From Caprimulgus europaeus (Eukaryota > Chordata > Aves > Caprimulgiformes > Caprimulgidae): a DNA stretch of 64,000 nucleotides. The notes under the pieces are model-generated. The model made no database searches. It was not told the DNA's origin and saw nothing but the letters and a program-made list of their open reading frames with translations. Numbering within the stretch: position 1 is the first letter of the stretch; each line of letters begins with the position of its first letter. Location: positions 49,919,537-49,983,536 of the forward strand of contig OU015525.1 in the NCBI GenBank assembly GCA_907165065.1, written 5' to 3'. The translations under genes were made by a program, and so were the position numbers. Shown in pieces: positions 35,430 through 48,579 of this stretch.

Positions 35430-38026
35430 ACATCATCACCATCTTAAGTGTTTATTCCACATTCTGAACATCACTCAGAAACCCTTTCCCACCCCCAAAA
35501 CAACAACAAGAACAACAACGAAAAGCAGAAAGTCTCCAGCAATCAGATTTCATCTCAGAAATCTGTGTAAACTGTAGATCAGGGCTGGGTAGCAGCACAG
35601 AAGACAAAAGATGTGACAGCGCGATTTGATAGCGTCTCTGAAGACTACTGTAAGACTGCCATTCTTTAGTCTGCATCTTGCAATCACAATTTGCTTTTTC
35701 CCTGCAATACTGTACAGCAACATAAAAAAATCAGACTCGAAAGCAAAAGGCAGAAGCCTTTCCGGAAAGGTAAAGCTTCTACTTAGCCTCGAGTGGTCAC
35801 TACTAGAAACAGATCTCTGCAATGGGAAGCAAATCTTGAACATATATACACGATTTCAGTGGGGAGGGATGCAGCCAAGGACGGAAGCCCACCTAGCAGA
35901 CCCACAGACTGTTTTGACTTGTAGGTCAACACAACACTGCCTTTTTGGGCTGAATAAACCAGCAGGGCAGCCGTTAGGCACACTCCGGGCCCTTGGCTCC
36001 TCTGTTCCTTGGCTGCCTGGGGGCTGGGAGGAGGAGGGAGCAGGAGCACTGGCGAGGGCCCCCCTTCCCTTGCTCCACAGCCAGATGAGTGATGCATGGG
36101 TTGCAGCGGTGTGGGGCATTGCACCGGGGAGGTAAATGCACACTTTTCTCTTTACCCCTCCTCCTCAATCCTGTTGGAATGTATCTATATCAGAAATTAG
36201 ATAATTAAGTTAGCATAGTCACCCTGTCCCTCAGAATGGAGGGAGAGCAACAGTATCAAACTAATTCCCATTTGTCCTGGCACGTGTAACCTTTCCAGAT
36301 CCTACAGAGCAATCATATGCAGGCGTTTTTCATACTAGAAAATAAAGGAGTCAAAGCTGTTAAAGAAACTGGATGTTTCCTGGCCTAACTGAAGGAAATA
36401 AACCGATTAAAGTAAGAGCAAAGAAAATAAGCATTAGTGTGTTTACATCCTCTGGTATGTCCCACTTCTCTACGTTCTGCTCACACGCCCTTTCCATCCT
36501 CTGAGCAAGCACTCCCAAACTGAGAGAGGTAAGGCTTCAGCTAAAATCTCATGGCTGAGATTTTTTTTTTTAATATAAATACCATAAATGTAAGTGTTTG
36601 ACTTTACTGGATCCGTGTGGGGTGTGCTGAGGGCAAGGCTTGTTAAGTGAACCAGCACAGGAGAAGACTGGACAGGGGTGTAATCCCGTAGGATAACAGC
36701 AATTGAACGATGTCCGTAAGCATGGCGCTAGCTTAGTGTGTACGCAGCATTAGGAAGCTTGGATGAAACCCTCCAGCTTTCTGGGTGTCCAGTCAGAACC
36801 AGAGAAGCTGCAAGAAGTTTACTGTAAAACTCCAGTACTGAAATGTCCAAAGGAACTGGACCTTTAATTTCAATGGGCACTGATTTTAGGTTTTGCACGG
36901 TCAATTCTAGTTAAAAACAAAGACTTGAACAATAGCTGATGCCCCTGCTGTTGGAGCCGTAAGACACCCGTTATACTGCTGAGCCCTACTCTTTTTTTTT
37001 TTTTTTAATAAAACACTGTTTTAAGATACAGCACAATAAATGTGCTTATTAGCACTCTAACATAGAGCACAGAAATACAACACTACAGAGTGCAAGTCTA
37101 ACCATCTCCACAGTGGGAAAAGTGCGAAGGTTAAAAATATGCATGTGGCTTAACACAAGATATTTTTAAAAAACATGACATGGAAATCTCATACTAATGC
37201 TTTCATCTTTATCACAAACAGGACTGAAAACTTAAGGTCAGTTGCTGCTCCTTCTCTTGTAGTAGTAGTGTAATCCTTTCAAAGGTACAATGTTGGAAAG
37301 ATCAGAGAATAAAAAAAACAAGTGTCCAAAAATGATCCCATGTACCACTTTTCCAGTAGTTACGTTTTTCAAGAAGTAAACATGTAAGGTCACCTTGATC
37401 TTTGCCATTGGTAACTGATACACTCAGAAACAGCTAAGCCAACCACCTGGACCGAGATCAGTTCGGTGTCACACACGCACACACACACGGATACACACAC
37501 AAACACCCCACAGGAAAAAGTGCACTTTCAATTGCTGATACAAAAATAGATTGGCACATTCTTTTTGACACAGTGAAGATATCCTCTTTAAAAGCTTTTT
37601 CACGTTAAGAAGTCCTCGTGGAAGTTGCAGCAGGTCTGTAGAAAAAGCGCTATGAGAATGCACTCGCGTGGGCTTCCAGGGTTTGTGTGATGGAGAGAGG
37701 GGGTGGTCGTGGAGGCTGCCCTTCTAATTTTTGCCTACTTTTGTAGCCGTAGTCCCCACAGGTAGGGTCAGCCACCACCTAGTTTCAGCACATTAACCAT
37801 TTACCAACAGCTCAGTCTTCACCTGCTTTGAGAAAGTAGCGATACGTAAATTTGTCAAAGCTGAGAGTCTTACATCGACGCAGTGTTTCCTCTATCTTGC
37901 CGGAAAAACTGTTTTGGGGAGGGAGTGAAGTGTGAGGAGTCTGATTTTGCATTTCCAGTAGTAACTGCAGCTCAGGAGAGCCAAGTGGGAACAGTCAGGA
38001 GCCCCTTCCCCACAGGGCAGCCAGCG
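35430..38026 (-). other. CABLES1: CABLES1 3' UTR (approximate)
   Basis: Minus-strand sequence downstream of the CABLES1 stop at 38027 runs about 2.6 kb to an AATAAA hexamer at 35451-35456. A GT-rich stretch (GGTGATGATGTTG) follows it, as expected of a cleavage site. A 3' UTR of a few kilobases is usual for this gene. Antisense open frames in it (for example 35626-36135 on +) are not supported as genes. It contains an imperfect (CA)n tract at 37471-37500 and a GC-rich block at about 35970-36090. The extent is inferred. Confidence 0.55.
35451..35456 (-). promoter_or_regulatory. CABLES1: Poly(A) signal AATAAA, CABLES1
   Basis: TTTATT on + reads AATAAA in the CABLES1 sense. It is followed within about 30 nt by a GT-rich element. 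It is the best candidate end for the transcript; another hexamer at 35075-35080 is the alternative. Confidence 0.5.
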
Positions 38027-38167
38027 CTAGGAGTTCTGCACCAAGCGTCTGTAGTGCGGCATCACTTCGTGCTCGGGAAGGTGGAGGGCAAACTCCAAGG
38101 CCACCAGCACTGGGAACTCAAAGGCGATCAGCTCTCGCCTGTTCAGCCGGAACTTCTCTTCCAGTTT
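38027..38167 (-). CDS. CABLES1: CABLES1 final coding exon, C-terminus
   Basis: CABLES1 is the CDK5 and ABL1 enzyme substrate 1, an adaptor that promotes inhibitory tyrosine phosphorylation of CDKs and ends in a cyclin-box-like fold. The 47-codon exon begins after CATTGCAG in phase 0. It reads [20 protein letters not shown], continues through a helical [14 protein letters not shown] motif and ends HYRRLVQNS with a TAG stop (38027-38029). This is nearly identical to the mammalian end, where the last residues are VQSS as I recall. The exon closes the second half of the cyclin fold. It joins the exon at 39689 after ...KHLID. Confidence 0.97.
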   Translation of the reverse strand, partial: KLEEKFRLNRRELIAFEFPVLVALEFALHLPEHEVMPHYRRLVQNS

Positions 38168-39688
38168 CTGCAATGACAGCCCAGTTTAAAAAAAACAAAA
38201 CCAAACCTTTGTGAATGAGGATTTGACTTTCTAGTGCTTTCTCACAGATAACATTATTCAAAACACACATACTGTTGTCATTAAACCTCTGTTCTGCTGG
38301 ACCTGTGTGGCTCTAGGCTGAGAAAGTGAGAACAGGATGAAGTGGATTTACTGATTCCTTACTGCGAAGGTGAACTTACAAAGCTCAGCCAGCCATGCTA
38401 GTTCTGACATGTCTGTCACTTCCCTCATTCCACCTCCAGCAGATACATCTTCTAACAACCACAGTGATTACCACTGCAGGAAGAGGAAACTCCTGGCTTC
38501 ATGCAAACATAAAAATCACTAATTTTCCTTTCAGCTGTGTTACAACACCCTATTGGGGAAATTATTTCTGCTACAATTAGATACAGTTGATCTTAATCCC
38601 TTAGAGGCAGAAGGTGTCATCTGCAGCAACCATAAGAACAGTGAGTAATAGAAACTACTGTCCTCAAGGGGGATGGGATGGGTTTCATACTTGGCTTTCT
38701 GCTGTAATGTACTAAAATCTCCCATCTGCTCTGCTGTTTTCACTGGACTTGAATGCTACAAGTAGGCAATCAGCTGTTCAGGGATATTCCCCCCCACCTC
38801 CATCCTTTTATTATAAGATCTCCCTGGCTTGCTACTTCTCTGCCCACTGAGTCTACTGAAAAGCAAAATGTGTCTTAAGGATGGACCAATGTTTCAGGGT
38901 AGCAAGAAAGGACAGATTTTTCAATTCCCACTGGGTTTCATTTTTCTCTGGTTATTTGGAGGGTTTTCTAACAGAGTGCTGACCCAGCTCTGTGACTGTG
39001 ACAGAAGTGCATGAGTACAGTTCCGCTCCCCAACCAAGTTTCCACGTCTCTTGAACTGAGTTGATTGTAGCCAAGTACCCAGCTACCTGCCCTGACTTTC
39101 TGTAGCATTAAATCAGATTGGTATCTTGGTTCTTGCAAATGGATTATGGAATAACACTCCATTCTGTTAACTCTTTCATATGGAGTGAGTGGAAGACCAA
39201 ACACCTTACTCTATAAAAAAACCAACTGGGCGAGGTGTTCTAATGGTTCCTTAGGTTCTCTTGCCCAAAAGCTTAACTTAATGAAAGAAATACAGACTTG
39301 GTAGTATATTAGACTCCCTCTGAAATTAATAACTGCATGTATGTCTCAAATAAGAGTCCTTACTGAGACTCTTAAAAACCTAATTAAAAGCAAAATGTAT
39401 TTCCTGAGGGTTAATTTTTGACTTGTGTTGACAGAAAGGTGATCAGATACCCCTCAGACCTCACAGTATCTGACCCCAGGGTCTTCAATCACATCAAACA
39501 AGCTTCCCACACCTCTGCAGTGACATTGATCACTACTGCTTCCACATAAATGTGTAACAAGAAAAGGTATTTAGCTGGCTGTACATCTGGAAACCTAGAG
39601 GAGAGCATGACCACTGACAAGCAGGCCTGCATAGACCACACATTGGCACTTCATGTAGCAGGAACACTGGAAATCTGTGGATACGTAC
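38168..39688 (-). other. CABLES1: CABLES1 intron (1521 bp)
   Basis: The intron has a GTACGT donor at the upstream side and a TTGCAG acceptor before the last exon. No repeat or embedded gene is recognised. Confidence 0.85.
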
Positions 39689-39896
39689 ATCTATAAGATG
39701 CTTGACTTCATGTTTTCTGAGGTCACTGCCAATTTTGGCTGCTAAAAGAACACAGGCTCCAGCACAAAGCTTTCTATTCTGCTTGTTCAGCTTCCCCTTG
39801 AGAGCGAGCTTCTCAAAGTAGACAAAGGCCATGGCCACTGTGGGCTCTTCAAAACCACATTCTTCTTGAGCAAGCTTGCGCATTTCTCTCTTCAAG
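39689..39896 (-). CDS. CABLES1: CABLES1 cyclin-box exon
   Basis: The 208-nt exon follows CTTTACTCAG and ends GAT|GTACGT. Its first base completes an AG|C serine codon, giving SLKREMRKLAQEECGFEEPT. It then encodes the core cyclin-box helices, with motifs VAMAFVYFEKLALKGKL, NKQNRKLCAGACVLLAAKI and GSDLRKHEVKHLID. The EKLALKGKL and CAGACVLLAAK stretches are the cyclin-fold signature of the family. It leaves in phase 0. A few substitutions relative to mammals (EEC for EDC, F for L, RKH for KKH, from memory) are conservative. Confidence 0.98.
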
Positions 39897-40832
39897 CTGA
39901 GTAAAGAGACCAGACAAGTATGCTGTGAGCTATATTTTAAAGCATTTCTCATTTCACCCTAAGAGTCATCCTTTCAGACATTCCTGCTTAGTCAAATGGA
40001 GGGGAAAAAGAAAACATAATTTACTGGGCAGGTATCTTTATGCTCTGTTCTGGGGATACATTTCACAGCACATTTTGACCTCACCCTTCCCCTCACTGCC
40101 CCTAGTAGATAGTTGTGTCAAACTGAAAACAACAACTGAAAAGCTTTGACATTTTTAGTAACAGTATTTCATCAGAGGTCTTAAGCTGCATACAATTTAT
40201 TTAGTAACAACAGCTTGATTGCTTGTGCTCTATATGCAGCTTTGCTGCTGGTTATGGTTGGTCAAATCCAAACTGAGAGTCTTTCCATGTACTGCAGTAT
40301 TGCCTGGTTACAGAACAACACAACCCAGTATCCTGGCCACTTCAGTGAAATTAAATTATCATTACTTCAATGAAGCAGTATGTCTAGCCAGCCACAATAG
40401 AAACAGTGACAAAATACTGTAATTTTGCTGTGAAACTGACCACTTGTTTTGCTTCTGGCCATGCTCTCTGGACAAGGCACAAAAGTCAGCATTTCTTTTT
40501 CCTCAGTCTCTTTTTAAGCTAAGTGCCTTGATCTTATAGATTTCGCTGTGTTATTTTTCTGGGTATTTTAATATAGTGCATGCCCAGCTCACATCTCATC
40601 CCACTAGATGCTGCGTTTGACACCTGACCAGTGTGTATTTGTACATCTCCCCATCTTGTTTACTCAGCCCACTAATCAAAGCAATCAATCATCTGACTTA
40701 TTCTGCACCTCTGCTGGCCACTGCTCCTGGAAAATCAAGCAGTGCTGTGCTTCCCCTCAGGTACAGCAGCAATTGTACTGAAATGTGAGACAGCTGCATC
40801 ACGGTGCAGCCTTACCAAGCTTTGCAATGTAC
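39897..40832 (-). other. CABLES1: CABLES1 intron (936 bp)
   Basis: It is bounded by AAG|GTACAT and TACTCAG. I see nothing else in it. Confidence 0.85.
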
Positions 40833-40939
40833 CTTCTTATTTTACTGAGGGTTAACTTGATGTGAGGGAACTTCTCCTTAAAGGTCTCATTCATGTCCTT
40901 CTTGAGATCTGATGGCTTCACATAATCTATGACTGTGGT
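40833..40939 (-). CDS. CABLES1: CABLES1 exon before the cyclin box
   Basis: The 107-nt exon begins at ACC after ATGTGTTACAG and encodes [20 protein letters not shown], then [15 protein letters not shown], plus two bases of a split serine codon, ending AGAAG|GTACAT. The [19 protein letters not shown] segment is highly conserved in CABLES1 and forms the N-terminal approach to the cyclin fold. The phase matches both neighbouring exons exactly. Confidence 0.97.
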
Positions 40940-42958
40940 CTGTAACACATGGTCAAGAGAGAATTGCTCTTTTAGTTTGTAACAAACAAGATCACTCAAT
41001 TCCCAAAAGCAAGGAACACCAAACAAGAGCCAGTCAATCCCAACGCTTTCAGTGGACAAGAAAATTAAGTCTGAATTAAGGCAACAATTTGTTTGTGACT
41101 TATCCATTGGAGTAAGTGGCCTGAAATCTGTAACGAATGTTCAGCACAAGCCCCAAACAACACATACCGTATCAGGATCCTCCAAGTATTGCTAAGAGGT
41201 TAAGCTACATGTGGGTAGATAAAACCTAGCTGAGAAGTATTGTTAAACCAAAATAAAATCATCACAGTAACTGATTTGATGACTAGATTTTGTGTGCATA
41301 TCTCCATGCGGTTCTGAGATGTATTGTGAATCTCTCTAACTGATTCTTCAAAGGAACCACTGGTACAAATTCTTGAGTGTCGTAGCATACTTCTGTGACA
41401 AAACAGGTAATTAGCCCACATGGCAGGTCACTCAGTGGAGTGAAAGACAGTAATGCTGTCGTAAGTTAGGCAATAAGTGGACAAATACATTGAGCTAGGA
41501 CAACATTCAAAGTGTGCAGAGTATTTCCTTTACATTGAGCTTGCTATTCCTTTTTGTCACAACCTAAAGAATTTCCCAAAGTAGCAGAGAGTCCTCCCAG
41601 CCAGCACTGCAATGCCAGCGCTCGCATCTATGGGTGTGCAGCATTTCTCTCGTTCCTTCAGTCTTCATTCAAGAAGAATTTTACCCAAATCCTCTGTCAT
41701 CACTCACCTGGCCAAAGTCTATCAGCTGATCAACAAAACCACCTTCATTTTGGGGATGTGCCAAGTCTCTTCCTGGCTTTGGCTGTTCTGTCCCTCAGAC
41801 AGAGGCAGAGAAGAGCCCCAGCTTGGGCAGCCAGAGGACAATCTGGTCCCCAAGCATCCAGCTCCCAGCCAGCTTCCAGCATGGGCAGTGGGAGAGCAGC
41901 AGTCTGCAGTGCAGTGCATTCTCCTTCCAGTAAGATAATTTTTCCTTTCTAATTTCCGTTTGTAGTTAACCTATCCTATGGTGAAGGACTGTTAACACTA
42001 AACATGAAGACACGAAAAGAGACATGCGGAACATTTGTCACATGTTGTGCCTTTATAGAAGATGGAGCCTCACTGTTTTATATCCTCAGGGGAATCTAAG
42101 TGAGCCAAAAAAAAGCTGACTGCATGTGCTTGCAGGTTTTTTCAATAATTAAAATAGTATATAGAAGGGCTTGGGGAGGAGCTCTAGAGAGCAATTGGAC
42201 AACTCTTGTAATCTGATCATGTTCTTGTCTGGATCCAAAATGAGCATGAAGGGAAGTAAAACATACCTAACTTTTCCTGCACTTTGTTTAGGACATATTG
42301 TACTGAAATAATGAATAGATAACTAGAGGAATTTAAAAGAAAACAGAACATGTGTTTCCCCTGAATAGCACACAGCAGTATTTGAGGTAAACGTACTGTA
42401 ATAGAGAGGAAAAAACTTCTTGCCCTGTGGTGTTGTTATGGTCGTATACACATTTTAAAATGTGGGCCATCCCGGTACCTGATTTCTAGTGTGAGAAGCA
42501 TCATCTGTCCAGATAAATTGCTCCCCACTACATCCTGGCAGGTAATTGTGATGGGTACATCATGCACAACAGTTGCCCACTGTTTTCCTAAGTATAAATG
42601 CTTGTGAGCCCCCTCCAACAAAGTTACATGTTAGCCACAAGTCCAAATTTTACTCAATAAAGGGGATAATTTATAAAGTAAATTCAATCCTATTATGGAA
42701 AACTGTCAGTAATAAGAAATCACCAAAAAGGAGAAAGCCACATCAACCCTTTTCAGCCACCCCTGCTGCCGTGCATGCCTACAGATGAGTTCGAGCACAG
42801 CCCCAGGCAGGCACCGCAGCGCCACTGAGGTTAAAAATTCACACACCGTCTCGATGCTGAGGCAGGCAACGCGCTACCATGCCTGATTAAAAGGAAGAGA
42901 GAAGAAGACAGGGAGGACTAGCCTTGCCCTACCTGGGGCTGGAGTGAAAGGTTTCAAC

Positions 42959-43053
42959 TGATCTAGTTGAAGATGTCCCTGCTCACTGCCGGGGGCCTGG
43001 ACTAGATGACATTTAAAGGTCCCTTCCAACCCAAACCATTCTATGATCCTATA
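42959..43053 (+). mobile_element. CR1 LINE 3' end, short
   Basis: GAAGATGTCCCTGCTCACTG leads to GGACTAGATGACATTTAAAG, then GTCCCTTCCAACCCAAACC and ATTCTATGATCC. It is about 95 bp, 5'-truncated and antisense to CABLES1. Confidence 0.94.
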
Positions 43054-44448
43054 ACTGAATGTGTGAGTTGTCCTGGTTTTAATCTTGCTGAGGCTGGAAG
43101 GATGTACACATGGACCCATGCAGCCATGGCTCTTCATCACAGACAACTTCTCACGTGCTTCACCTCACCTGGCAGAGCTCAGCCTTCTGAAGCAGAATTT
43201 TACCAATTACTTCTCTCCCTTCTTTCCGAGAGACACTGCTGCCTGCCTGCCAACTCCTTGGTTTTGTTGCCAGAGGATCATCAGCAAGTTGGGTGCTTCT
43301 GACATACAGATATGCTGGGAGTTTTATGTGTTATTAAGAGGAGGTTCCTCTTAGTACTCCTGTAAGAGGACTACTGAAACAAGCCACATAACATAATTTA
43401 GACCAGTGCCACCTACTACTCAAAGCATAGAAGCATCAGTCCATGCTGCTCTTACTCAAGAAAGTCCAACAATTATTTTAGTTACTACCAGCACTCTTTG
43501 GTTGTCTTGGGCAATCCTAGAAACAGTGTGCTCAGGTGCTACTGTGGAAAGCTACACGACAGCTTATTTTGTGCTTCACTGCAAACCTAACTGCCTGTTG
43601 TTTGCTCTCCATTACCACAGAGCTCCTTAGTTTTATCTTAATTATCTCCCTCAAAGTAGTCATGTTTTTTTCTGGTAGACTTGCATTTGGCTCTCTCCAG
43701 GTAACTGTCTTAGCTCGTACCAAGGAGGATGCAGTCATGCATGAACCTCATCTGCATGACAGAAACCACTTCGCTGCAGAAGGTGTATGGCAGTGGAGGG
43801 AGGGTCCAACCATCCTCTGGACTCAGCTGCACAGAAATTATGCTGGACACCAAGTTTCAGTTGCTTTCACCTCTAACACGTAGGTGGCCAGCGTGACTGC
43901 AGCTCCAGGGGTGACTGTGCAGAGGGGGAGTGAGCCCTGGGCTGTGCCACACAGCAGCAGCAGCCCCCAGGGTGCACCTTTCCCCATGGCCCCTCTGCAG
44001 GCACCGTCTGTTTTACCTGGGACGCCTCCAGCCCATAGGAGATTTGCCAGAATTCAGCTAAATTCTCTTTACAAGGAGAAAAGCTCTTTCCTAAAAATTT
44101 TATTTAAAGCAAAGCTCTCAAGAGGCCTGAGAATAAGCAGACAACTCAAAACTGAAAATGGTAAGGAGGTATGGCTATTTTTAAACAGAGAGATTTGTCA
44201 ATTTTGTCCTGTTGATAAGAATCTCCCCCCGCAACTCTGTATACTGGTGCTTCCTGCAAGACAACAGTCTCTATGATATAAATCACAATAATGAAATCCA
44301 GATGAAAGCTGGTGTGTGCTGGTTTTGATTCATGTAACAGGATAACGGCAGCATGTTCGAACACACTGGCTCTAAGGCAGCTGTCTCATCTTGTCAGTGC
44401 CATGCTGGAGAGCTCAGCTAACTGCCCTTATTCTCAAGAAAAGGAATT

Positions 44449-44646
44449 GTGCAACTTCTTATTTTTTTCTCCTTCATTTTTTTTTTTTTCTTCTTGATTT
44501 TTTTTTTTCATAGCTGCTGCAGAAGGCCAGCTTCATCTGAGCAGTGGGATCCCATCTGCCTGGCCGGCGCCTATAGAAACGTGTGCATGTGGGACCCTGC
44601 CCACCACAAAGGCAGGCAGCAAAAAAAAAAAAAAAAAAAAAAAAAA
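44449..44646. repeat. Poly-T tract then A26 tract flanking 110 bp
   Basis: A pyrimidine-rich run with T12 and T10 blocks (about 44456-44511) is followed by roughly 110 bp of ordinary sequence and then 26 consecutive A (44621-44646). Opposite homopolymers so close together can pair as a hairpin. The A tract also resembles the tail of a retroposed insertion, but I find no target duplication. On the + strand the T tract ends TTTCATAG and looks like a cryptic splice acceptor. Confidence 0.7.
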
Positions 44647-47600
44647 GTTACCTATTGCCAGGTAATTTAAAAGCAATGCTGAATTAGTGTTTGTTGAGTG
44701 ACTAAGTTACCCTTTCTGTTTCTGACCAGGCACCTGAGCACCCCTCTCACTGTCACACCATGTCTGGGGCACAGAATCCATAAGGCTACATAGAAATCCT
44801 GGTCTCCAACTCTGCTCCTGCCTAGGGCTCTGCATGCACCCCACGAACGGCTTGGTGCTGAGCAGCAACCCCCAGTTACTGCCTCTGCCCACAAGGGACG
44901 GAGCGGAGGAAACCTCTGGGGTGGCCCAGCAACCCACAAGGACCAGCTGGGATCTGACACAGGAGGGCTGTGACCCAACATCATCCTTCACTGCCTGCTC
45001 TCTGCTCAATGTTTCTGCTCCTCTTCTCTGTTTTAAGCCATTTCATTGTGCTTGAGCTGCCCGTGAGTCCCAGACAAAACTGTCACACTGAGGAGAAGAC
45101 ATGTCTGTAAACGGTGTGGATTTTTGTCTGTCCAGAACAATTCTGTTATTGTCCACATAGGAGCATCATTCAACACCAATGCCTCAAATTTTATGAAGGG
45201 TTTGCAAATATTTCTCTAAAATGAGCACAGCATTTTTCTATCCAAACACGCTTTCTTATACATGTTGTTCCATCCCAGGCAGGCACTCTGCACTCCCAGA
45301 GCAGTCAGACACATGAGCAAGGCTCTGGGAACCACCAAACTGTCTCTCTCGTACTCTAATCTCAAATGTTTGTAACTTCTGTCATCCAGAAACGTCTGTC
45401 TTGTTTCTCACAGCTTATTTGCACAAAACACATTTCACTTCAGTATTCAGCAATACTCCTTCGTGAGGTCTGTTCACATTCTCTGTATACAAATCTGTAG
45501 ATGTATATTTTAGTTTGGTGGTAGAAGTTGCACAAGACAAATGAAAGCCTTGATATATGGTAGCTGACAGATGCCTGGACAACATGATAAATGCTTCAGC
45601 CGAAGCCTGTACTCTGCACACTTTTTGCATGGCTGGCAGTTTTGAACTTGGAGGTTAGTTTGTCTGTTTCACAAGTGTTTTCAGGCAGCTGCTTTCTCAT
45701 AGGAAGGCTGTATATATAGTTTCATAAATATGGGAGGAGGGAGGATGCCTGAAATGTTTGAAAAGACTGGCAAGATGAAATATTGTTGAAAATAAATCGT
45801 ACTCTGGCACGCTACCAGTAAAAGATGATCTAGCCTTGGATGCCCATGTCTCCTGCTTAAGAAGGATAATATCAGAATAAAATAGGTGAATAAAATGAAA
45901 TATATATGATAGGCTCTCTTCAGCTGTCATTACTGTGTACTCTTGATAAACCTACTTCACAGAGAGCAGACAGAAGACTGATACCATTAACAGACTTTCA
46001 GGAGGTCAGTGGTTAAGTTCTCAACCACATAACAAATGAAAAGAAGTCAATGACTCTGCACCGCCTGGTGACCAGCTCTGTAGCTATAAACTGCCAGTAA
46101 CCTCATTCATTTACTTGTGGCTAAAGATGCATATAGAGGGGAAATCCTGACAGAGCAGAAGCTTAAAAGTGTGATGGAAAACAGGAGTGATTCCCTATTT
46201 ATAATTTAAAAAAAAAAAAGTAAAAGGAAGACTAAAAGAAGATGTTTCTATTAGAATGTTACTAACGTTCAAGAATGTTAAACTGGAAGATTTTTAATTT
46301 CACAAAGCAATTAATCTCAAAACTGCCTCTTGAATTAAAGTACATGGAAGAGTTCCAGTTTATGTTAAACAGTTAACACATGGGAATCATTCTCAATTAA
46401 TACCATGTGTCATTGCTACAATATAGTTGTTTATTGGAGTCTCAGCAAAATATAGCATCAAATGCATAGAGCACAGGGTCTAAATATGAATATATACCAC
46501 CACTGTGACCCTCTGCTCCCTGAGACTTTTGGGTACAAGATCAGCAGCTGATAAAGCCATCTACGGATGCTTAATTTACAACTATGGAAGCGGCTCGAAG
46601 AATAGGGTGGTGGCACGCTGAAGGACGCTGGCTGTAGCGGAGTGCTCCTGACCTTGATGCTCCTTGTGAAAGACAGAACAGGGGAGTAAGAGACCAAATG
46701 CTCTATATCATCATGCAGTGCTTTTGTTAGACTAAATGGCCAGGACAGCAAGCAGTTCTAATTTTAAAATCACATTGGAGGACTAATATTTAATAACGCA
46801 GCCTGGCTGTGCTCAACATTATTGCAGTACCTGGCAAACACAGGCTGACAGTCAGCCCGCTGCAAGAGCACTGCAGATCTTTGCGACATGCTTTCTTGTT
46901 TGTGGTGTAGAGATGCCAGTTTATTTGGACATAATTAAACCAATACACTGAAATTGTAGTTAAATACCTGAAGCAATTTCCAAGTGAATCCCTTGGGCAC
47001 AGATAGGTGGATATTGCAGGGGTGTTATTACAGAAGGGTCACTCAAAGTCAAGATGCTACCGATACAGGCTTTTCTTCTTTTGCTGCAAGTTTTGGCAGT
47101 GCATAGCAGCCAGCTGAAGATGCTCCTGTGTTTCTGTGTTACCAACAAAAGCAGGACTGCAGGGGTAAGCCATGCCCACTGCAGGGCGAGTTTTCTCCTT
47201 CTGTACAGAAGGAGTTTGTTTCTGCTGGTGAGAATGCAGGCCAGCGAGGCACTGACGAGTTTGGATATACCCTGGTCAACTTGAGACTCAGCACAGAAAT
47301 TACTGCTCTGCCTGGTAGATAAAGTTCCCATTCTGGAGAGATTTTAAGAATCTGCAAGAATTCCTGTTTTAGCAGTATCAGCCAGGAAGACATCTGTTAA
47401 CCGTGACATGATGTTTCCCTCCTCTCCCTGCCCCCCAGCATGAAATTCTTCTACCTCTTACTGCTTACACTGTGGTATAGATTGTAGACTCTCCTACAAA
47501 GCCAATATAAAGCAAAATAATTTATCTGGGGTAGAAGAGAATTTAAATATGACTAACACAATTAATAGAAGCCATAGAGTTTGTGTTGGGAAAGTAATGA

Positions 47601-48579
47601 AGCTGCTTTTTCAGCATCATCCCCTGACAGGCTGTTTGTGGGTATTACTTTTACAAATGCGACAGGGAAGTGTATTCAAGCTAGGAACTTTGCTGTAAAA
47701 AAGATCAAATCGAAAGCACTTCTCCTTCCCCACAGCCATCTTCAAGGAGGAAGCTCAGCTACTCCTTGAAAACAGCTGAGGACTTGCAAGTAAAAACTCA
47801 GGCTCTACAAAAATGGAGGGAACTGCATGTCGCATAGGCTCGAGTGCTAACTGCATGTATTTCAGAGTAAAATCCAAGCAGGACCACACATTTTGCCTGA
47901 GGATAAAGCCTGCAGTGTTCACACAGACCTCAACAGAGTTTTACCAGCAGAGAAATCCTGGCTGGCAAAGCATGAGCCAGGCTCCCAGGTGTAACGCTGG
48001 TGCATGTAGCCCTATTCCGCAGCCAGCGCTGCAGCCCCGCATCCAGCCTCGCTCAGCCACACCGACACGTGTTTGCACTCCTCCCACGCACCTTCCCCCC
48101 ATTAATTGCTCTGACAGCCATAAGGGGCAGAGGGAGAAGGGGGGGCATATCTACAAGCTTGCAGCTGCCAAGCATTAATGTTCAATGCTGGCCAAGTAAC
48201 AAAACTTTAATTACAAGCTGCAGCTCACCAAACACAACAAAATGTTCAGTGCTGACATCAGAGCCGTTCTCAGCTGCTCCGGCGCTCGCGAGAGGCAGTA
48301 ATTACAGCTGCAGGACCAGAGACTGGTTTCACTCTGTGTACAGCAGCTCTACAGCTCCGCAGTCATTTGGCAGAGGTCTTTCAACACCGCGATGGCTGTG
48401 CACGGTCAGGAAAAAAACACAGGTTTCTCGCTGGCCTCAGACTGCAATTTGCTTTAATTGCAGCATACGTCGATTTTTGTATCTGGAGAAGAAAATGACG
48501 TGAAATTACAGCCTATTATGCTCCTGGTCACACTGATGTGAACTGCAGGGAGGGGGAATGCCAGCCAAGTCTGGAAGCA

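Noticed and set aside
35626..36135. 169-codon plus-strand open frame
   Set aside because: It is antisense to the CABLES1 3' UTR, its composition follows a GC-rich block, and it has no recognisable motif.
48000..48503. 167-codon plus-strand open frame
   Set aside because: It lies antisense within a CABLES1 intron, and no domain or splice evidence supports it.
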